A stretch of 64,000 nucleotides of DNA. Origin: Corythucha ciliata. Lineage: Eukaryota; Arthropoda; Insecta; Hemiptera; Tingidae. Shown here piece by piece: positions 55,641 through 64,000 of this stretch. Position 1 is the stretch's first letter. Every line of letters starts with the position of its first letter. The position numbers were made by a program, and so were the translations under genes. The notes under the pieces were generated by a model that worked only from the letters and a program-made list of their open reading frames with translations, was not told the DNA's origin and searched no databases. The stretch lies in the NCBI GenBank assembly GCA_038030265.1, contig CM075941.1:42656164-42720163 (forward strand), written 5' to 3'.

Positions 55641-58600
55641 ACCATCCCCCCCCTCCCATGAATATGACCATGCCCACCTTACGAACTGATTGCCCCCCTC
55701 CCTTCGCTGATTACAGCAATACTCGCTCGCGCTATAAAGTTGCTTGACTGACTTGACAATATTCGCTAGGCAGTTTTATGGCGTGAAGTCCGAATGTGTC
55801 GAATTTTTTGGTGAACCCAGTGAGCAACCTGGCATGGCTGGGCGGTACGCGTACGACAATGTCAATGCTGGATCCCCCCCACCTGTGCCTCAGGGACACA
55901 TGAATCCTTTGTATTTGCGAATCTTGAAAGAAAATGCCCCCCCCCCTTGTTTAGGTACTTATCCATTTTGTAAAATTATTAAGTTGTATTTATGTATTAT
56001 AAAATTATCTTTTTGTACATGTAATTTTGGTAATTTTAAAACCCCTCCTAAGAAAAAGTCCTGGGCACGCCACACTGGTTTCGTCGGATGCTACGCCACG
56101 CCACCTGTTTCAGATTCTTAACGTGGTAGGTTGTGTGTAGTTGTGCCACGTTTACCACTCATGCCCATCCCTCGTCGTGTATCTAAGGAATTCGTTTCAA
56201 GTGTCTATTCCCTCCCCCCTCCCGTTGGGCCACTCTTGATTCCACTCGTTGTTTCAGGGTTTTAAATTAAATAAAATTATTGTATTTCAACATGTTTTAA
56301 ATAACAGTATTGTCTTTCATCGTGCCATTATCCCTGCTGACGGCGCTAATGACGCTTTCTCTTGGCCTAACCAACACAATCCATCCGCTGACGCGATAGT
56401 TTATTCACATTTTTTTCCGCTCTACCAACTGCTCTATTTCACCGCTGCCGCGAGCCTGAAACAAAAAACATTTTAAAGATTAATTTTAAAGAAAAATAAT
56501 TACATTACCCTAAAACCTTGAATTTTAACGGTTCTAATGCATCACCCAATAATTGTTTTTCAGTGGAAAGGGGGGGGGGGCTGAATAAATAACGAGACAG
56601 TTTAGAATATGTACAACTTTGGCCTCTCTGCAGGGTTTTGAGCTTATTTAGAATGTAATGAACGACCCCGTTCGAAGCTGGAAAAGAGCTGATGGTGAGG
56701 GAGTGGGGGGGGGGATGGGCCCACCGGAGGAGATATCGGTCATGTCATGTCCACGTTTGAAAATGAAAGCCCATAGGCCTATATAGCCCTTTTAGCCAGT
56801 CCATGTCATTCCCCCACCCCAGCTTACCATCTTCACAATTATAGGTACATTATAGTGCACTACTTACTAATCATCGTGCACGCGAGATTATACGAGGATC
56901 CTTGACCTTAGAAAATGTTTGAGGATTTTCTTGGGGCTTTTTGGACGTTATTCCTTCTATTTTTTACAAAAATTGTCGTAAATTGATGTATTTTAATGGC
57001 TCTGAATAGGGGGAAAGGGGAATAAGCTTCGCTACCCTTGCGAAGAAGACGAGTAACGATGGGATAATGGATATTAAAAAATGCTTTGTTAGGGAAATAT
57101 AATAACAACTGCTATCGATTTATATAAAAACTAGGCTGTTGCGTGTTTTCCTCATTGTAAAATCCTGCGTAGGCCTTGGCGACCCGCGAGTTCGAATAAA
57201 GTTATTTTTCGCGTATAAATTTAATTCATATTTCAAAACGGAAGTCACTCAGCTTCCAACCAAGACGTCCACTTAAGTCGAGGGGGGGGGGCAGAAAAAG
57301 AACATAATTTGAGGTTTTGTATATTATGTAGGTTGAACCGTAAGGGGTGATTTTCCCCTCATGGGAAACTGCGGGTGTTGACATATGGTCACTGGTGTCA
57401 AGACGTGACAAATTGACTGAAAAAACAGTTGGTTCATAGATTTTTCTTTCTAGTTTCTGGAATCCTATGCGGTGTAATTTTGGAGGAGTGGGGGGCTGTC
57501 GGGTGTCCGTTCACAACTGTTTTCAACGCAACAGGAATCCCTTCCGCTTGGGAAAAAAATGGTGGCACGCTGTGGAGATAACATTTTTTTTTTTTTTTTT
57601 CTTTGGGGTTCATGTCGCCGTTACATTTAAATAAAAACTAGCCCAAGAAGAGAGAGGAAAAAACGGTTCACTATAGGGGACAGAAGTAAAGACCTCCTGG
57701 GCGTTTCTCGCAATCCCTCCCATCACAGAAAAGGGACGCGTGAGCGCGAAAAACGCCACGTGGTTCTACTTAACAAAATCAGATTAAAAAAAAAAGACGG
57801 ACGAAACGTTTTAACGGTACATTACGTGTCACGATTAGGCTTTAAAGAACAAAACAGTACCGTGTAATTAGAAGTAGAATAAGGAGCCATGTCCTGGGAA
57901 ATTTTGACCCCCATAAAGCCGCCTATGATCCATCATGTTTAAAACCACCCTCTTATGGGGTATAACGTTTGCTTACAGAAGCTAAAAACCCCTCTTCAAG
58001 CAAAAGGGAAAACTAATGTATTTATATAAGTGACTCATCCCCTTCGCTAAACGCTAAAATCTTCCTAATGAGAACAAGTACACATATTTTCTGTTCGGAT
58101 AACCCAGCCACGTACGGGGGGGGGGGGAGCCTCCCATTTTATATAACTGGAAATCACTGAACAGGTTGAGGCATTAAAATAAAATAATTAACGAGCGTCT
58201 GTATGGGTCCTTCAAGCAATGCGGATGCGGCGGAAGATAGAAAGGCGAGTCATTTTAAAACCATGCGAAAGAATGCAATCGTATTAAACCATTTCTTTGA
58301 CCTTAACACTCAACCCGTCGAAGGAAGCAAGTTATACAGTGTGAAACCGCTTAGGGGGGCTATAGGATTCATTCTAATATATATACACACGACCATATAT
58401 CAATACGCTATCTAGGCCGTGTACCGTTCGCTAAAACACATCAATTTCTAAAACGACCCCTACGCTTCTTTTTTTATTTTTTATTTGTACAATTTTCGTA
58501 CTCTCAATTTTGAGCGTTTCGACTTTCCTCGACAATAATGCAGCCCCGAAAAAAAAAAGCAATAAATTTAATGGGAGGAGAATTTATAGCTTCTGTGGGC

Positions 58601-59335
58601 CGGCGGGCTCATACAATATCATATGATGTAGTTGAATTAAGAGCTAGCTGAAATCCTTGTTTCGGCTTATATGCTAATGTTAAAAGGAAGGGCCTCCTAT
58701 TGTTTATACCTTCGGGGTGAATGGAGAGCGTGGTGAAAGGGTGTGGAAGGAGTTTGTGGAGGTTTGTGGTGAGGAATAGTGGGAAGGGGGGTGGAGGCGA
58801 GTGGAGACCCACAGGACACTTCGCCGACAAAAGTAATAATATATTATTGGGACGTTAACGACCTTTTTTAAAGGATAAAATGTTGACCGGGGACAAAACT
58901 CTTGCACTGTTCATCGTTACTCTTTTATATGAAAAAGACAGCACTGAGGGTGATTGCTGGGTTGTGTGGGCGGGGGAAATGAAAAGTATTTCTTTACCAA
59001 GTCGAAGTTTGGGGCCCATTGGGTCAAATTTAATGCTCATTGTTGGAATCGAAATAACATGCTTTTGTTTCAATGAGTATTCAATTGATTTTTTTTTTTT
59101 GCCTTCCTCCCGCTAAAGAAAGGCCAACTTCCTGTTTTTTTTTTGTTTTTGTTTTTAGCTAAAGTTATAAATTTAACGTTACGAAAAAGTCGTCCGAGGG
59201 TCCCTCCACCTACCTTTGACCCTGTTTCTTCAACTTCAAAAGCTTTTTCCACTTTTATATAACATTATATGTATATACAACCCTTCTTATCCTAATCAGC
59301 CTTATTTGCTATTCACTCTTCATCTCATTTTAAAG
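55641..59335. other. gene-free stretch
   Basis: No recognisable gene. Long G or C runs near 55936, 56570, 56705, 57282 and 58118, and a T run near 57585-57600. A frame at 55744-56121 is built from dispersed repeat sequence and has no domain. Confidence 0.6.
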
Positions 59336-59411
59336 GATCTTCCCTTTTCACCAAATGGAACACTCCTTCCCCCTCCGACGTCTGATCCAGACACCATCTC
59401 TATCACTGAGG
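59336..59411 (+). CDS. candidate internal exon, unknown product
   Basis: A 76-base segment is bounded by a pyrimidine-rich acceptor ending TTTTAAAG and a strong GTGAGT donor. The frame reads DLPFSPNGTLLPPPTSDPDT then ISITE, followed by one base, so it starts in phase 0 and ends in phase 1. The acidic, proline-rich peptide looks more protein-like than the surrounding frames, and the phase fits the candidate exon at 47007-47109. I recognise no family. Chance remains possible for so short a segment. Confidence 0.3.
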
Positions 59412-62400
59412 GTGAGTGACCAACTAAAAAAAAAAAAAAAAATGGCACCAACTTGTACCACCCTTCCCTACCACAACCATCACATGGTCCCAAACCCACT
59501 CATATACCACCACACCTATGTGTTTCTCAGCAGAATATACTCTCATTAATAATGCAAATTATTTTCACAAAAGCCCGTCGCACGCAAGTTGAATTCGTTC
59601 TTATCCTCTCGAAAGATCTGTAGCACGTACGACTTCCCCCCTCCCCCAATCATCCAATGGTACCTACGAACAGGAAAATAGACGTGCGATATTATGGGTG
59701 GTATAGTCTCTAGGAAGAAAAAATAGACAATTTTGTTGCGTCCACCCCCTCCCCCGACATTATTCATCGACGTAGGGAGTCATTGGCCCTGGTCTCGAAG
59801 GGAGCACTTATAACACAGACGTTATCCATTCAGACTTTTATGTACTCTTACGCGTTTACCTATCTCTTTTATTAGAATCTCAAGTGGATGGTTTCGAACT
59901 TGAAGGGAAGACGAAAAACAAATAAATGGGTTGGTATGTGTGGGGGGGGGGGTGAAGAGGATGGAGTTTCAAATATAGCTCCCTCGTCTTATTCACTCTA
60001 TCAATCTCTCTCTCTCTCTCATGTCCAGGAAGTGAACCAATTGATTCCCCCGCCCGGCGATACCGATTAAATTAATCCCGTCGAGCTTATGAGACAACTT
60101 TCCTTATTGAAGTGACATTTGGCAGCCATTTTAGGAAAATTCCACCGTTTTTCGAGAATCCATTCGGTTATAGGCTCTCCTATTTCAAGGCAAACACGCG
60201 CTCACCCTTTTCGTAACGCAAACCGCGTATCAATAAATAGAAAGTCTTAACTTTAGGGGTGCGACTGGTAAGGTGATGACGGGGGATTTACTGAAATTCG
60301 GAAGCAGGTGCTTGGAATTGGTTCTAAGAGGGGAGGGGACAAAAATACGACAACACCCTCTCCCCCCCGCTACCTCCTTAAACAATTCTTTCACCATATT
60401 CATAGCTCTCAAAATGCGTAACGCACATAGTGTTAAATCACCCCCCGGACCCCCCCCCCTGTCGCTTTCCAACTTCACCCTTGGAACCATTTCGCGTAAT
60501 ATCTACATAGATGGAATTCTAATGCAACCCCCCTCCCTCACAAACTCGCACATCCTACCAACACTTTTCCAAGTACCTCCCCCCCCCCTCATCCAACTGG
60601 TTTCCAGGACCCCTGAAAAACTTCTAAAAAGATCTCCCTTGATCGATCTTTAGTATTTTCCCGTTGGGAAACCTTCTTCAAGTGGCGTATATAAAGATAT
60701 GAAAAGAGAGAAACTAGCGTCAAGCGTTACCGCCCCTAAAGGAGAACGTAAAAGAACATAAAAAATAAGAGGATTGCTGATGCATGGTGGTGAGGGGGGG
60801 GGCAAAACTACTTGGCGGGATACGCCTCTTCCCCCTCCTCCACGGCTCGTATGCTAATTTTTTTTTTACCGCTTTTTATTGCGCGGAATCTATTTTGAAT
60901 TACTTTTCATTAAAAATTCCCTTCGTAGTCGATTTAAACCAACTGTAGGGCGCGACGGGAGAGACATTTTTCACAACTCGAATTCTAATAAAATGACGTG
61001 AAACTTTTTTTTTTTTTTTTCTTTGCTGGAAATGAGCTCAACTGAAACAATTTTATGATCGAAATGAAGTTCCTAATTATAAAATTAATGTGCATCTAAT
61101 CTCTGTATGCGCCCCGTAGGACTTGATAACGATCATTCCAGGGTATAATAATTCGAAAAAGTGAATAATACGCTCATGAACGTTATTTTTACAGCGCTAA
61201 TTAAGGAGGGGGGTGTGATGGCAATTAGCGATGGGATAATGTGGGATAGAAATAAATATGCTGGCGTTTGTTCTGCGCGAGTGAGTATTAATTGCGTTAA
61301 AAAAAAAAAAGCAAATTAAATTATTGATACAAAAAAGCAGGAATTTTAGGGTATTCTAATCCCTCAAAAGAGGACATTTTTTTCCTTTGTTGTGTGTCTC
61401 CTTTAAGCTTCTTTCTCTTCAAAATTTTTTTGCATCTCCCAACTTGAAAATTTCGTAAAGAAGCTTACTCAGGTGCCACTTTTACCCTCAGAGTCCAGTG
61501 CCAGGGATACTTTTTTGAAGGAAAAAAAATATATATATATACATTATTTACGGTTCTGGTGGGACCTTAAGAGGAGGGGAAAAAGCCTAATCCAGTGATT
61601 GATGACATGGGTCGATGGATATAATGTGACATAGGACCCGCTGAGCTCTGGTGGAGTATAAGAGTGTGAAGTGGTGGTGAGGGGGGGTTGTGGGGCTTCC
61701 TTAACATAACCACACTCAATGGCCTATGAAAAAAGAAATAAAAAAATGCCCCTAAAAAGCTCTCCTCAAGGCCGCCATCGAGTTCTGGGCGAAAATATTG
61801 ACGAGGGGAGTGGAAAATCGCGTTCATTTTATTAATTTCCTCTGAAATTTCGCCTCCCAGGAGGATCTAAAACAAAGTTGAAAAATTGAGTATGAATAAA
61901 CTGTTAGTTAAAGGTACTTACGGAGGAACATTCATTTTACTTTTTTTTCGTATTTGTATCTATTATGTTGCAGGTATGTTCTTATCGCGTCAGCATTTTA
62001 TTTGTTCATTGACGCCTATGTCTTAAGGTAATTTGAACGCTTTTCTATCAATATTTTGTGCTATATATTTTGTTTAGTGTAATATGAATATCCGGAGGGA
62101 GAAGGATACTTGAAATTTCTCTAAAATTCGCTGTGTGGGACGGTAAAATTGAAATATTCATAATTCTAGCGTATATTGTGCCTCTTCTGGTTCAGAGCCA
62201 CCGAACTGTGGTCGGAGGCAGTTCTGTGGTACGGTAATATAGTTCAGTCCTATTACTGTCCAGCGTCCTTGGTGATAGTAAAACCTTTCTGGTGGTCTGT
62301 GATGATGGGAGGGGGGGCTGGCGGTGAAATTCACTGAGGCAGATGGTTGGCAAAGTCGTCTCGACGAGAGCCTCATCGAAACACAACCTTTTTCTTCAAC

Positions 62401-63880
62401 TATAAGTTAGACATTGTTTACATTTTTCTCTTTCCAGCGTGATACAACGATACAAGTGAGTGAAACTCACAGTATAAACGCTTTTTTTCATAGGTAAATT
62501 GGTGAGGGCGTTTTTAAGGAGCCCAAAGGGCTCACGTCGACCCCATTACCCCCGGGTTGAGGGTCGTTGCCCACGAGGATTCCCGACCCGACCGGATAAT
62601 TTGGTCCCTCCCTCCCCACCCTCGCCATCAGCTTCTTCACCCGGGCACACCGCCTGGGCATTTTTTTTTGAACAAGAGAGACGGATGATCGTTATTAGAG
62701 GGTGAGACATCTGTCCTGCCGTTGCATTTCAAGTTATCCCTACGGCAGTCATCATCAGCGACCGCTCACGGTTTCTCGGTGATTTCCTACCCTCCCTACC
62801 ACCCCCCCCACTCGTAACCTTCCAGTGTAAATGCTTTTCATAGCTATGAGCTGTATAGCGGTGGAGTTGAAATGGCCCGAAGGCCTGGAACAATTTCACT
62901 CAAAATTAGATACCCGACGGAATTGTTTTCCAGCAGCATAAATATTCAAGTATTCTTCTTGGTGCTCGGAAAACAAAATAATGAAACATTTTTAGAGGGG
63001 AAAAATATAATACCATTCGATCAAACTTTGATAAAAAACATCGAATAATTGTTTCAGTTGTTGTTACGCTACGCAACCCCGCCTTCCCCGCTTCCACAAC
63101 CCAAAAAGTCCTTCACACGACAGCATAAAACCGCGGCGGAAGAAATTTGCCCCCAGGGGCGGCCCCCCGTCCCAACCCTCTCGGGAGCCTTGTAACGATG
63201 TAGAGCTTCCTAAGCACGCCTATATCATGTTTTAATTTTTTTTTTTTTTTTCAAGTTCCATGGGTCTTGGCTTTATGTTTCTTAATTATAAAATTAGTTT
63301 ACCTCGTCCCAATGAGGGGTATAGGGGGGTGGGGGTGGAAGACGTTCCACAAGTTGATAATCACTGTTTTATCATAATAACAGGCTGTGATAAAATTGGA
63401 ACAAGCTTTTCCGCGAAGAATAGCTTTTTTAAAAGCATGGGATCGCCCTGCTGTAGGTGCCTTTTAAGCCTTTCTTTTATTATTATTATTGAATTATCAT
63501 TTTCGTTTTTCGTATACATATAGTCCATCGCTCTTCACACGGTATGCGTGAAAGGGAGTCTCTTGAACCCAAGAGATCTCGAACGAACATTCTAGGCCAC
63601 TCCAAAAACGGTGTTTGTTTCGAAAAGTTGGAGTTGAACTGCCAGAAAATTTGGAGGCGATTACACGATGTGTTAGTGGGGGGGGGGGGTATTCCATGAG
63701 GTGGTACAAGCTGTAAACTTGAAAAAAGTGTACAGGCATACCGTGGGCATACCATGTAAATAAATAGATCTTCTCCGCTGATATCCCCTCCCCTCAATTT
63801 CTGGCCCCCCATATGACTGACATGCGTAACTACTTCCTCTTTCCCCTGTAACTTTAAATTTTGCTTTCCGCGAGGCTTAG
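59412..63880. other. gene-free stretch
   Basis: Low-complexity sequence with G or C runs near 59942, 60450, 60580, 60794 and 63678, (TC)n near 60006-60019, (AT)n near 61530-61541, and T runs near 61006 and 63238-63251. A minus-strand segment at 62305-62158 after a good acceptor is weakly exon-like. No gene is otherwise supported. Confidence 0.55.
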
Positions 63881-63885
63881 GCGGC

Positions 63886-64000
63886 GTACACACTAGAGCA
63901 ACAGGATATCGCTGCGATATTGCCCAAGCGACATGAAAGCAACTCAGACAGATAAAAACAACAAAAACCGTGTGAGAGTGATATGAAACCGTTCACATTG
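63886..64000. mobile_element. possible MITE end, cut by the window edge
   Basis: GCGGCGTACACACTAGAGCA followed by a TATCGCTGCGATA palindrome is the style of a TIR-element terminus. The rest lies outside the window, so the partner end cannot be checked. Confidence 0.35.

Noticed and set aside
55744..56121. 125-residue plus-strand open frame
   Set aside because: It spans array remnants, a C10 run and a dispersed-repeat segment; no domain.

Overview
The window looks like a repeat-dominated stretch of an animal nuclear genome, most likely an arthropod. This is inferred from spliced transposon genes with introns of 60-130 bases and one over 600, a Gypsy element primed by an insect-like tRNA-Trp, THAP-DDE and YqaJ transposon proteins, and very long gene-free stretches with roughly 30-base tandem arrays and many G or C homopolymers. 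No complete host gene is visible. The window is probably intergenic or a giant intron. Two short plus-strand segments with good splice sites (47007-47109 and 59336-59411) are weak candidates for host exons.

Left part (about 2.3-6.8 kb): a decayed DNA transposon with two genes facing tail to tail. A spliced YqaJ/SWIM nuclease gene lies on the plus strand and a spliced THAP-DDE transposase gene lies on the minus strand. The transposase carries a 278-base MITE with a 9-base target duplication in its third intron. Its last exon is split by a 245-base element with a 15-base target duplication and a hammerhead-like motif. A hAT-type MITE with a nested second MITE follows at 8.6-9.2 kb.

Nested retrotransposon block (about 11.0-18.7 kb, all coding on the minus strand): Gypsy element B (older, broken, 3' end lost) is interrupted inside its reverse transcriptase by a DNA transposon X. 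X in turn holds Gypsy element A. A is young, with LTRs differing at about four positions, a tRNA-Trp primer site, 4-base target duplications and one frame break in pol.

Tandem-array landscape (18.7-20.3, 28.0-30.7, 36.2-38.6, 46.0-46.6, 53.0-55.6 kb): at least two families of roughly 30-base degenerate minisatellites, each present in both orientations. One array contains a 1306-base higher-order duplication. The array at 36-38 kb lies between 400-base inverted arms at 34.84-35.25 and 38.99-39.38 kb.

Small foldback and TIR elements are scattered through the rest. They include a tRNA-headed SINE-like element with inverted ends (44.1-44.5 kb), a LINE reverse-transcriptase remnant (45.3-45.95 kb), a 75-base-arm hairpin (31.94-32.10 kb) and a compound foldback (54.86-55.12 kb). 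The last carries a near-canonical hammerhead ribozyme fold on the minus strand, resembling those of Penelope-like elements. This ribozyme-bearing foldback and its degenerate relatives are the most interesting signal in the window.
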